Assembly: GCA_002431965.1 (NCBI GenBank) | Contig: DJEW01000013.1 | Span: 1-55,517, forward strand | Length of the DNA stretch: 55,517 bases | From: Clostridiales bacterium UBA5888 | Lineage (GTDB): Bacteria > Bacillota > Clostridia > Oscillospirales > Oscillospiraceae | Direction of reading: 5' to 3' | Part shown: positions 43,234-51,155 of the stretch, piece by piece | Position numbering within the stretch: position 1 is the first letter of the stretch | How the letters are laid out: each line of letters starts with the position of its first letter | Position numbers and translations under genes: made by a program | The notes under the pieces: generated by a model | What the model was told of the DNA's origin: nothing | What the model saw: the letters and a program-made list of their open reading frames with translations, nothing else | The model's database searches: none

Positions 43234-44158
43234 CGTCATAATCCCGGTGTATAATGCGGAGAAATATCTGCGTGAGTGCGTGGATTCCGTGCTCAACCAG
43301 ACGGAAAATGATCTGGAGATTATTCTCGTCAACGATGGTTCGCCGGACAATTCCGGCGCGATAATTGCGGAGTACGCCGCGCGCTGTCCGGAGAAAATCA
43401 CTGCCATCACTGTTGAAAACGGAGGTCAGGGGCGCGCACGGAACTGCGGCATTGACATCGCTCGCGGCGAATTTCTGAGCTTTATAGACAGCGACGATTA
43501 TATAGAGCCGGATATGTATGCCTTGATGCTCGCCGCGGCAGAGGAGAACGATGCGGACGTCGTTGTGTGCGATATGGAAAAGCACTTCGACGATGGACGC
43601 CGGGAGTATGTCCATGCAGCGCTGCAAAATGCTCCGCTTGCGTCTGCCGGGTCATCAAGCAACAAGATTTTCCGCCGGAGCGCTGTCGGTGCTATACGCT
43701 TTCCGACAGGGCTGTGGTATGAGGACTTTGCGTTTTCCGCAAAACTCCTTATGCTCAGCCGCAAGACCGTGTTCGTGGATAAGCCGCTTTATGTCTATCG
43801 CTGCGGGCAGACCTCAACGATGAACAACAACAACGCCGGCAAGAATCTGGACATTATCACCGTAATGGAGGATATACGCGCTTTCGCCGAGGCAGGCGGG
43901 TATCAGGATGAGTTCGAGTTTCTGCTCATCAATCATGTTCTGCTTGACTCGCTGAAACGTCTCGCATTGCAGACTGCGCCGGAAAAGCGCGAGGTCATTG
44001 CCGCACTTCGTGCATATGTGCGCAAGAATATTCCCAGACTATCCTCATGCGAGAGCTACCGCGCCGAGGCGCGCAACCGCCGCATCGTCATGTGGCTGAA
44101 TTATCATGGCATGGAGCGGCTTTCAATTGCGCTGCTCAGGCTGAACGGAAGTATGTAA
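43223..44158 (+). CDS. GT2-family glycosyltransferase
   Basis: 311 residues, GT-A fold: KLSVIIPVYNAEKYLRECVDSVL at the start, VNDGSPDNS, and the metal-binding DSDDY in SFIDSDDYIEPDMY near residue 90. ATG 43223 lies 7 bases after GGAGGG. It resembles the oppositely oriented GT2 at 44213-45199 across the whole length, suggesting an old duplication. A terminator separates the two convergent genes. Confidence 0.9.
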   Translation: MKLSVIIPVYNAEKYLRECVDSVLNQTENDLEIILVNDGSPDNSGAIIAEYAARCPEKITAITVENGGQGRARNCGIDIARGEFLSFIDSDDYIEPDMYALMLAAAEENDADVVVCDMEKHFDDGRREYVHAALQNAPLASAGSSSNKIFRRSAVGAIRFPTGLWYEDFAFSAKLLMLSRKTVFVDKPLYVYRCGQTSTMNNNNAGKNLDIITVMEDIRAFAEAGGYQDEFEFLLINHVLLDSLKRLALQTAPEKREVIAALRAYVRKNIPRLSSCESYRAEARNRRIVMWLNYHGMERLSIALLRLNGSM

Positions 44159-44172
44159 AACGATATATGCAA

Positions 44173-44208
44173 AGCCCCGGACGCGCAAAGCTTCGTGCAT
44201 CCGGGGCT
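44173..44208. terminator. Terminator between convergent GT2 genes
   Basis: AGCCCCGGA (44173-44181) pairs with TCCGGGGCT (44200-44208); an inner GCAC-like stem adds stability. TGCTTTCATTT follows on the + strand and TTTGC on the - strand, so it may serve both genes. Confidence 0.65.
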
Positions 44209-44212
44209 GCTT

Positions 44213-45199
44213 TCATTTGCCCTTTATGATATTGTTTGCGCTCATGACCATGTGCAGGCACATTCTGAGACGGCGGCGGATAAAAAAGTGTATAAGCTTG
44301 TATTTTGCGCCCATCTCTTTTATATAGCAGTTCTCTCGGTAATCCGGAAACTTGCCGACGAAGTCGGCATACAGTTCATCCTGCACATTGCTGTTCGGGT
44401 CTGCGAGATTTACACGTGTGCATGAGGTGAGAACCTGATTATAAAAAGCCGCATATTCAAGCTGTGCGTGATATTTTTCAAATAGACCTGCGGCGCGGTA
44501 TGCCTCGAGCATGGCATTTACTGCGGGAATGATCTCAAGATTGCGCTGAGTGTTTTTGCTGTTTGTTATAGACCCCGCGCGCTGGAGATAGTTGTACCAT
44601 GGGCGGTGAACAGAGAGCATCTTTTGCGCCTTTGTGTACAGCAGAGGAGTGACGTACATATCCTCATACCATACGCGCCCGGGGTAGCGGATGCCGGTTT
44701 TTGTGAATAACTCGCGCCGGTATATTTTGTTCCAAGCGGACGGCATTTCAAACAGCAGTTCCGGAAAGCTTTCCAGCGTGAAGCTGCCCTCTTTTGCACA
44801 GCCGTGTATATATTTCAGCAGCCGTCCGTCTTCGCTGACCGAGCGTATATCAAAAAAGCACATGTCAAAACCGCGGTCAAGCAGCGCCATCATTTCCGGC
44901 ACGGCGTCTGGAGAGAGATAATCATCGCTGTCGATAAAAAGAAGGTAATCGCCCGCTGCCGCGTCGATGCCCACATCGCGCGCACGACCGAGACCGCCGT
45001 TTTCCGTGGTTATAACATGCACAAGAGAGGGAAAGCGCGCGGCATAAGCTGCACAGATGCCGCCGGATGCGTCTTTTGAGCCGTCGTTCACCAAAATGAT
45101 CTCATAATCGCGGAGCTCCGGGTAAATCACTGAATCAAGGCACTTTGCAAGATAGTTTTCAACGTTATACACGGGAATTATTATGGTAAGCTTCGGCAT
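44213..45199 (-). CDS. GT2-family glycosyltransferase
   Basis: 328 residues from the ATG at 45199, which has GGAGG eight bases before it; the ORF runs on to 45481 but that part crosses the lepB promoter and is not coding. It starts PKLTIIIPVYNVENYLAKCL, with VNDGSKDASGG and metal-binding DSDDY in LFIDSDDYLSPDAV. Only glycan gene in this block on the minus strand. Confidence 0.9.
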   Translation of the reverse strand: MPKLTIIIPVYNVENYLAKCLDSVIYPELRDYEIILVNDGSKDASGGICAAYAARFPSLVHVITTENGGLGRARDVGIDAAAGDYLLFIDSDDYLSPDAVPEMMALLDRGFDMCFFDIRSVSEDGRLLKYIHGCAKEGSFTLESFPELLFEMPSAWNKIYRRELFTKTGIRYPGRVWYEDMYVTPLLYTKAQKMLSVHRPWYNYLQRAGSITNSKNTQRNLEIIPAVNAMLEAYRAAGLFEKYHAQLEYAAFYNQVLTSCTRVNLADPNSNVQDELYADFVGKFPDYRENCYIKEMGAKYKLIHFFIRRRLRMCLHMVMSANNIIKGK

Positions 45200-45269
45200 T
45201 GGCAGCTCCTCCTTTTCGCGTACCGTCATTCTATCACAGTGCGCCGGGGCTTTCAAGGCACAAAAAGGA

Positions 45270-45297
45270 TTGCTTTTACATACTTTTGTGGTATAAT
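45270..45297 (+). promoter_or_regulatory. Promoter of lepB-rbgA-rnhB-yraN
   Basis: TTGCTT (45270-45275), 16 bases, TATAAT (45292-45297) with TG one base before (extended -10). It restores transcription to the lepB group after the glycan block. Confidence 0.78.
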
Positions 45298-45384
45298 ATT
45301 TTGACTTGGAATATGTGCAGATGCACTGTGCCGCGCTGCGCGGGATACAAAAACAACTAATTGACTGTGATTGGAGCATTACAT

Positions 45385-45963
45385 ATGGCAAGGACAAAAA
45401 AAAGACTGACCGTTGAGGAGATGGAGGAGCAGGAGCGCGCCGCGCGCAAGAACGTATACGACTGGATACAGTGCCTTGCAAGCGCGCTTGTTGTGTGTGT
45501 TGTCATCTTCATCTTTTTTATAAGGGTAATTGACGTGAAGGGAACATCCATGTACCCCACGCTCAACAATCAGGACAAAATGCTTGTCTCTGACATTCTT
45601 TATACGCCTAAAGCGGGTGATATCGTCGTTTTCAAAAAGGATCAGTATGACCCGGACAAGGCGCTTGTAAAGCGCGTGATAGCCACCGAGGGACAGGAGA
45701 TAAATATTGATTTTGACCGCGGTCAGGTATATGTTGACGGCGTGGTGATAGAGGAGGACTATATAAATGAGCTGACTACCACAAAGCTTGATTTTATCGG
45801 TCCGCAGACTGTGCCGGAAGGGTGCGTATTCGTTATGGGCGATAACCGCAATATGTCCACTGACAGCCGCAAGAGCGAGATAGGCATGGTGGATAACCGT
45901 CTTATAATCGGCAAGGTCTACTGCGTTATATTCCCGCTGTCCTCATTCGGAATGGTGAAATGA
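45385..45963 (+). CDS. lepB: Signal peptidase I
   Basis: 192 residues: a basic cytoplasmic start, one membrane helix at about 29-48, and the catalytic domain outside. The Ser/Lys dyad is visible as Ser55 in GTSMYPTL and Lys96 in ALVKRVIA; box E is VFVMGDNRNMSTDSR. Removes signal peptides from exported proteins. ATG 45385 follows GGAG by 8 bases. Its stop overlaps the rbgA start. Confidence 0.95.
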   Translation: MARTKKRLTVEEMEEQERAARKNVYDWIQCLASALVVCVVIFIFFIRVIDVKGTSMYPTLNNQDKMLVSDILYTPKAGDIVVFKKDQYDPDKALVKRVIATEGQEINIDFDRGQVYVDGVVIEEDYINELTTTKLDFIGPQTVPEGCVFVMGDNRNMSTDSRKSEIGMVDNRLIIGKVYCVIFPLSSFGMVK

Positions 45964-46838
45964 TGGAGCAAAACGGTTTTGAAAAAATGAATATCCAGTG
46001 GTTTCCCGGTCACATGACCAGGGCACAGCGCATGATAGAGGATAATATAAAACTCGTTGATGCCGTGTGCGAGGTCATTGATGCCCGCATCCCGCGCGCC
46101 AGCCGAAACCCGGATATTGACCGCCTTGCCGCGGGCAAGCCGCGGCTCATTGTGCTCAACCGCATTGACCTTGCAGACCCGGCGCTCACAAAGCGTTGGC
46201 GGGAATACTTTGAGCGGCAGGGCGTTGCCGTGCTGGAGACGGACGCGAAAAGCGGCAGGGGCGTGAGCGGCTTTGTGCCTGCCGTGCGCAGGCTTCTTGA
46301 CGCAAAGCTTCGCGAATTTGAGGCAAAGGGGCAGACAGGACGGACACTGCGCGTTATGATACTTGGCATACCAAATGTAGGAAAATCAACATTCATCAAC
46401 AAGGTCGCCGGGCGCAAGGCAGCGCTTGCCGGGGACAAGCCCGGCGTTACACGCGGCAGGCAGTGGATAAATATAGATAAGTCTCTTGACCTGCTTGATA
46501 CTCCGGGCATACTCTGGCCAAAATTCGACTCGCAGGAGGTAGGAGAACTCCTTGCTGTGACAAACGCCATAAAAGCGGATGTTGTGGATAAGGAGACGCT
46601 CGGCGCAAACTTTATGCTCCGGCTGCGCCGCATATACCCGGATGCACTGCGCGAGCGATATAAAATAGAGCCGGATGAGGAGCTTAATGGTTACGAGCTG
46701 CTGGAAGCGGCGGCTAAGAAGCGCGGCTTTCTCATTTCGCGCGGGGAATATGACATTGAACGTATGGCAAATACTCTTTTGAACGAGTACCATGACGGAA
46801 AGCTGGGTCGTCTGACGCTGGAAACACCTGATGAGTGA
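45960..46838 (+). CDS. rbgA: Ribosome biogenesis GTPase RbgA (YlqF)
   Basis: A circularly permuted GTPase needed for a late step of 50S assembly. 292 residues with the motif order G4 (LNRIDLAD), then G1 (GIPNVGKST), switch (GVTRG) and G3 (DTPG), and the N-terminal IQWFPGHMTRAQRM, the RbgA signature. The start overlaps lepB by 4 bases (ATGATG; the second ATG is equally possible). It overlaps rnhB by 8 bases. Confidence 0.95.
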   Translation: MMEQNGFEKMNIQWFPGHMTRAQRMIEDNIKLVDAVCEVIDARIPRASRNPDIDRLAAGKPRLIVLNRIDLADPALTKRWREYFERQGVAVLETDAKSGRGVSGFVPAVRRLLDAKLREFEAKGQTGRTLRVMILGIPNVGKSTFINKVAGRKAALAGDKPGVTRGRQWINIDKSLDLLDTPGILWPKFDSQEVGELLAVTNAIKADVVDKETLGANFMLRLRRIYPDALRERYKIEPDEELNGYELLEAAAKKRGFLISRGEYDIERMANTLLNEYHDGKLGRLTLETPDE

Positions 46839-47430
46839 ACTTTGGACGCTTGAAAACGAGATATATGCCTCCGGCGTGAATATTTTGTGCGGCGTTGATG
46901 AGGCGGGTCGCGGTCCGCTGGCGGGTCCGGTGTGCGCCGCCGCCGTCATACTGCCACGTGGGCTCGAAATACCGGGGCTGAACGATTCCAAGAAGCTCAG
47001 CGAGAAACGGCGCGGCGCACTTTATGACATGATTATCTCCTGCGCAGTGTCTTATGGCATCGCTTTTGCCGAGGTGGATGAGATAGAGCGCCTCAACATA
47101 CTTCACGCGACATTTCTGGCAATGAACCGCGCCATTGCGCAGCTTTTCATAAAGCCGGAGCTTGCCCTTATTGACGGCAACCGCAATTCGGACATTGAAA
47201 TGCCCAGCCGATGCATCGTAAAGGGCGACGCACGCTGTGCGGACATTGCGGCGGCGTCCGTTCTTGCCAAGGTGACGCGCGACAGGTATATGATGAAAAT
47301 TGCGGAGCAATACCCACAGTATGGCTTTGACCAGCATAAGGGCTACGGCACAAAGCGGCACTACGCGGCGCTGCGTGAATATGGTCCGTCGCCCATACAT
47401 CGTATGAGCTTTTTGAGGAAGATGCACTGA
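46831..47430 (+). CDS. rnhB: Ribonuclease HII
   Basis: Removes ribonucleotides from DNA-RNA hybrids. 199 residues; the first motif CGVDEAGRGPLAGPV contains catalytic Asp23 and Glu24, and LALIDGNRNSDI and DAAAS-like ADIAAASVLAKVTRD hold the other acidic residues. Complete at the C-terminus with GYGTKRHYAAL. It is in its usual place between rbgA and yraN, overlapping both. Confidence 0.96.
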   Translation: MSELWTLENEIYASGVNILCGVDEAGRGPLAGPVCAAAVILPRGLEIPGLNDSKKLSEKRRGALYDMIISCAVSYGIAFAEVDEIERLNILHATFLAMNRAIAQLFIKPELALIDGNRNSDIEMPSRCIVKGDARCADIAAASVLAKVTRDRYMMKIAEQYPQYGFDQHKGYGTKRHYAALREYGPSPIHRMSFLRKMH

Positions 47431-47789
47431 TGGATAAACGCTCACTCGGACGCTTCGGAGAACAGCAGGCCGCCGAATATCTGCGCAAAAAAGGATATAA
47501 TATAATAAAAATGAACTTTTTCTGCCGTGCGGGAGAAATAGATGTGATCGCAGAGGATAAGAATTATATTGTTTTTGCTGAGGTCAAGCTCCGCAAAAAC
47601 GCCGACCACGGCGAAGCGAGGGAATTCGTGACTGCGGCAAAGCAGCGCCGTATTATAAAAACGGCGCAGCTCTGGCTCTGCGCGCACGAGAACGTCAAGC
47701 AGCCGCGTTTTGATGTTATAGAGGTTTACGCGCCTGACGGTGAGCGCGGCAGAGTGAAGGTGAACCATATAGAGGACGCCTTTATGTAA
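47430..47789 (+). CDS. yraN: YraN family protein (UPF0102)
   Basis: 119 residues, an endonuclease-like fold: LGRFGEQQAAEYLRKKGY, then AGEIDVIAEDKNYIVFAEVKLRK, which resembles the acidic-x-ExK active site of Holliday-junction resolvase-like nucleases. No activity is firmly known. It shares one base with rnhB and ends the lepB operon. Confidence 0.92.
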   Translation: MDKRSLGRFGEQQAAEYLRKKGYNIIKMNFFCRAGEIDVIAEDKNYIVFAEVKLRKNADHGEAREFVTAAKQRRIIKTAQLWLCAHENVKQPRFDVIEVYAPDGERGRVKVNHIEDAFM

Positions 47790-47858
47790 AGGCGAGGGCG
47801 ACTGCCCCCGCCGCTGACACGCTTACAGTTTCATGCTGCCGAGCGCGTCATCCGCACT

Positions 47859-48038
47859 TCAATCGCTTGCCGTGCCTCTCGGGCAGAAGGTCGAGCAGTA
47901 GGTCTCGCCCTTGGTGCAGGCTTTCTCGTTCTGCACGCTTATTCTGGATGCGTTGCAGCGGCAGTCGATGGTGTTGTACTTGCAGTTGGTGACATCGCAG
48001 CCAACGCCGGGATTTGTGTCGCGTCTTTTATCGCTCAT
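47859..48038 (-). CDS. DUF1540 cysteine-rich small protein
   Basis: 59 residues from the ATG at 48038, which has GGAGG 8 bases before it; an upstream-extended frame to 48236 is noncoding. Seven cysteines are arranged as GCDVTNCKYNTIDCRC and later CTKGETYCSTFC, the DUF1540 pattern suggesting a small metal-binding protein. It is divergent from the metallophosphoesterase gene with 89 bases between. Common in spore formers; function unknown. Confidence 0.8.
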   Translation of the reverse strand: MSDKRRDTNPGVGCDVTNCKYNTIDCRCNASRISVQNEKACTKGETYCSTFCPRGTASD

Positions 48039-48127
48039 TTTTGCTGCCTCCTGAAAGTGGGTTTTGGTCTTTGCCAGTCTATTTTTTGCAGCGGCACTTA
48101 AATTTATTCTGTAAATACGAGGAATGT

Positions 48128-48817
48128 ATGGCACTATATGCAATAGGCGATCTTCATCTTGCGCTCGGCAGGGATAAGCCGATGGACATCTTCGGCGACA
48201 ATTGGGTGAACCACGCGGAAAAGCTGAAGGCTGCATTTTGCTTGCTTAAACCTGATGATGTCACAGTTTTATGCGGCGATCTTAGCTGGGCAATGGGGAT
48301 AGAGGACGCGAGGGAGGATTTTCTCTTCATCCACGAGCTTCCCGGAAAGAAGATAATCCTCAAGGGCAATCACGACTATTGGTGGAGCACAGCGGCGCGT
48401 GCAAAGCGCTTTTTTGCGGAAAACGGAATAGATACGATAGAGATTCTCAACAACAATTGCTTTGAATACGGCGAGTATGCTCTGTGCGGCACGCGCGGCT
48501 GGTTTTATGAAGAGGAGCGCGGCGGTGAGCATGATAAAAAAGTCATGCGGCGCGAGATAATGCGCCTGGAGACCTCGCTCAAGGCGGCAGGGGAGCGGAA
48601 AAAGCTCGTCTTTCTGCATTATCCGCCAATATATATGAATTATCGCTGCCCGGAAATACTGGCGCTTTTCAAGGAGCATGGTGTGCGCCTGTGCTGTTAT
48701 GGGCATATTCATGGCAGGGGCTGCCGCTATGCGTTCAACGGCTGGCATGATGGCACGCAGTATAGGCTGGTATCGGCTGATTTTGTGAATTTTGCACCCA
48801 TAAAGATCGTTGATTGA
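48128..48817 (+). CDS. Calcineurin-like metallophosphoesterase
   Basis: 229 residues from ATG 48128 (GAGGAA before it). Motifs of the two-metal phosphoesterase fold in order: GDLHLA, CGDLSWA, KGNHDYWW, LHYPP and GHIHGRG. Close in plan to the YkuE/'hypothetical phosphoesterase' group of Firmicutes; the substrate is unknown. It stands alone between the DUF1540 gene and tig. Confidence 0.88.
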   Translation: MALYAIGDLHLALGRDKPMDIFGDNWVNHAEKLKAAFCLLKPDDVTVLCGDLSWAMGIEDAREDFLFIHELPGKKIILKGNHDYWWSTAARAKRFFAENGIDTIEILNNNCFEYGEYALCGTRGWFYEEERGGEHDKKVMRREIMRLETSLKAAGERKKLVFLHYPPIYMNYRCPEILALFKEHGVRLCCYGHIHGRGCRYAFNGWHDGTQYRLVSADFVNFAPIKIVD

Positions 48818-48931
48818 GCAATTTATGAATAACTTGAAAAACTTGAAAAAGTATTAAAATTGTCATTGATTTTAAAGAAGAAATCTGATAGTATACTACA
48901 GGTTATGCACATATAGAGGAGGAAATCAACC

Positions 48932-50440
48932 ATGAATCTCAAGAACGTAGAGAAGAAAGAAAATAATTCCGCATCATTTCAGGTGGAGTCCGACAAGGCC
49001 GAATTTGAAGCCGCTGTAAATAAGGCTTACCTGAAAGCCAAGAGCGATATATATATTCCGGGATTCCGCAAGGGTAAAGCCCCCCGCGCTGTTGTCGAAG
49101 GTATGTACGGCAGTGACGTGTTCTATCAGGATGCTATTGACGAGCTTGCACCTGAGGCTTTTGAAGCCGGTCTGACCGCCTCCGAGCTGAGGATCGTCGG
49201 CGCGCCCTCCGTTTCCGATGTCAAGGTCACGGACAATCACACCGTGGAGTATACTTTCGTTGTTACCCTCTACCCCGAAGTGACTCTCGGTCAGTACAAG
49301 GGACTTGAGGCAGAGAAGGATGCTGTTTCCGTTGACGAAGCAAAGGTCGATGAGGAGATCAACGCTGTCCGCAAGCGCAACGCACGTATGCTGACGGTCG
49401 AGGATCGCGCTGCGGCAATGGGCGACACTGCAAATATCGACTTCGACGGTTACCTTAACGGTGAACGTTTCGACGGCGGCAAGGCCGAGGGGTACGACCT
49501 GGAGCTTGGTTCAAACTCCTTTGTTCCCGGCTTTGAAGAGCAGATCGTCGGCATGAACATCGGCGAGGAGAAGGATATTGACATCACCTTCCCCGAAAAC
49601 TATGTTGAGAATCTTGCCGGCAAAGCGGTCGTTTTCAAGGTCAGGCTCAACAGCCTCACCGTGCCTGAGCTTCCTGAGCTTGACGATGAGTTTGCAAAGG
49701 ACGTTTCCGAGTTTGATACTCTTGACGAGTACAGGGCGGATATCCGTGCAAAGCTCGAAAAGACTGCGAACGAGCAGGCGGAGAACAAATTCCGCACCGA
49801 TATACTCCGTCAGGCGTGCGATAACCTTGTTGCCGACATTCCCGAGGTAATGATCGACGACAAGCTTGAGGAAATGATTCGCGGCTATGCCGCCAACTAT
49901 GGCATGACCGATCGCAGCGTTCCCATTGACAGGCTCAAGGAGATGATGGGGCTGGATGATGCGACGCTCAACAACAGTCTCCGCCCCGCAGCGGAGTTCC
50001 AGGTCAAAAACGATCTGCTCATCGACGCTATCGTCAAGGCGGAGAATATCGAGATCAGCGATGGGGATGTTGAGGAATACCTTAAGAAGGTCGGCGAGGA
50101 CGTCAAGGCATCCCCGGAGGATCTCAAAAAGTACTTCGGCATTGACTTTATTAAGGAAGAGTGCAGAAAGGACAAGGCTTCTGCCATAATGTTCGACAGC
50201 GCCGTTGCCGTTGCGGCAAAGCCCGCAAAGAAGACAAGAGCCAAGAAAGCCGCCAAGACCGAGGAAGCCGCCGATGAGAATGCAGCCGAGGCGGAGACAG
50301 AGGAAAAGCCCAAGACCAGAAAGACCACCAAGACCAGGAAGAGCGACGATGCCTCAGACTCCGCTGAAGCAAAGTCTGAGGAGAAACCCAAGACCACCAG
50401 AAAAAAAGCAGCCGCCAAGACCGAGACCAAGGCTGAATAA
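48932..50440 (+). CDS. tig: Trigger factor with an extended basic tail
   Basis: Ribosome-bound chaperone and prolyl isomerase. The N-terminal ribosome-docking motif FRKGKAP is at 45-51, the FKBP-type domain (GDTANIDFDGYLNGERFDGG) at about 160-240, and the helical C-domain to about 425. Residues 429-502 are an extra 74-residue low-complexity tail of Lys, Ala, Thr and Glu with repeated EEKPKT and TRK units, not seen in the usual 430-residue protein. AGGAGG precedes the ATG. Promoter uncertain: TATACT at 48892-48897 lacks a good -35. First gene of the tig-clpP-clpX-lon run. Confidence 0.95.
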   Translation: MNLKNVEKKENNSASFQVESDKAEFEAAVNKAYLKAKSDIYIPGFRKGKAPRAVVEGMYGSDVFYQDAIDELAPEAFEAGLTASELRIVGAPSVSDVKVTDNHTVEYTFVVTLYPEVTLGQYKGLEAEKDAVSVDEAKVDEEINAVRKRNARMLTVEDRAAAMGDTANIDFDGYLNGERFDGGKAEGYDLELGSNSFVPGFEEQIVGMNIGEEKDIDITFPENYVENLAGKAVVFKVRLNSLTVPELPELDDEFAKDVSEFDTLDEYRADIRAKLEKTANEQAENKFRTDILRQACDNLVADIPEVMIDDKLEEMIRGYAANYGMTDRSVPIDRLKEMMGLDDATLNNSLRPAAEFQVKNDLLIDAIVKAENIEISDGDVEEYLKKVGEDVKASPEDLKKYFGIDFIKEECRKDKASAIMFDSAVAVAAKPAKKTRAKKAAKTEEAADENAAEAETEEKPKTRKTTKTRKSDDASDSAEAKSEEKPKTTRKKAAAKTETKAE

Positions 50441-50501
50441 TTATCAGGGATATAGGATATGCTCTCTTGGACGCTGATATTTTTAAGGAGAGTTTAATAG
50501 A

Positions 50502-51083
50502 ATGAGTTTAGTACCTTATGTAGTTGAACAGACAAGCCGCGGCGAGCGTTCGTATGATATTTTTTCCCGTCTTCTCAATGACAGGATCATCATGCTCTCA
50601 GAAGAGGTCAACAATACAACCGCAAGCCTTATCGTGGCGCAGCTTCTGTATCTTGAAGCACAGGATCCCGACAAGGACATACAGTTTTATATCAACAGCC
50701 CGGGCGGCGTCGTGACTGCCGGTCTTGCGATATATGACACCATGCAGTACATCAAGCCCGATGTGTCCACCATATGCATCGGCATGGCGGCGTCAATGGG
50801 CGCGTTTCTGCTGTCCTGCGGCGCAAAGGGCAAGCGTATCGCCCTGCCGAATGCTGAGATCATGATTCACCAGCCCTCCGGCGGCAGTCAGGGGCAGTGC
50901 ACAGATATTCAGATACAGGCAGAGCAGATACTCAAGATAAAAAAACGCCTCAACACCATCCTTGCCGATAACACCGGCAAGAGCATTGAGACAATCGAGG
51001 CAGACTGCGAGCGTGACCACTTTATGACCGCAGAGGAAGCACAGAGCTACGGTATCATCGACAAGGTTATTTACAAGCGCTGA
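50502..51083 (+). CDS. clpP: ATP-dependent Clp protease proteolytic subunit
   Basis: Serine protease that forms the 14-subunit chamber used by ClpX. 193 residues; catalytic Ser98 in GMAASMGAFLL and His123 in MIHQPSGG are intact, and the third residue, an Asp near 172, lies in the C-terminal part. AAGGAG precedes the ATG. It is followed by a strong hairpin before clpX. Confidence 0.96.
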   Translation: MSLVPYVVEQTSRGERSYDIFSRLLNDRIIMLSEEVNNTTASLIVAQLLYLEAQDPDKDIQFYINSPGGVVTAGLAIYDTMQYIKPDVSTICIGMAASMGAFLLSCGAKGKRIALPNAEIMIHQPSGGSQGQCTDIQIQAEQILKIKKRLNTILADNTGKSIETIEADCERDHFMTAEEAQSYGIIDKVIYKR

Positions 51084-51101
51084 ATCGTAGAATAGGATTT
51101 T

Positions 51102-51133
51102 CTATGGGGGAACAGTCGTTCCCCCATAGTTTT
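51102..51133 (+). terminator. Hairpin terminator between clpP and clpX
   Basis: CTATGGGGGAAC (51102-51113) and GTTCCCCCATAG (51118-51129) make a perfect 12-bp stem with an AGTC loop, followed by TTTT. Only 23 bases remain before clpX, so clpX is transcribed by read-through or from a promoter within clpP. Confidence 0.75.
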
Positions 51134-51155
51134 AATGGAAGAGGGGAAAACCAGT

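Noticed and set aside
44213..45481. 422-residue version of the minus-strand GT2 gene
   Set aside because: The extra 94 residues cross the lepB promoter, are cysteine/serine-rich without homology, and the internal ATG at 45199 has a strong ribosome-binding site.
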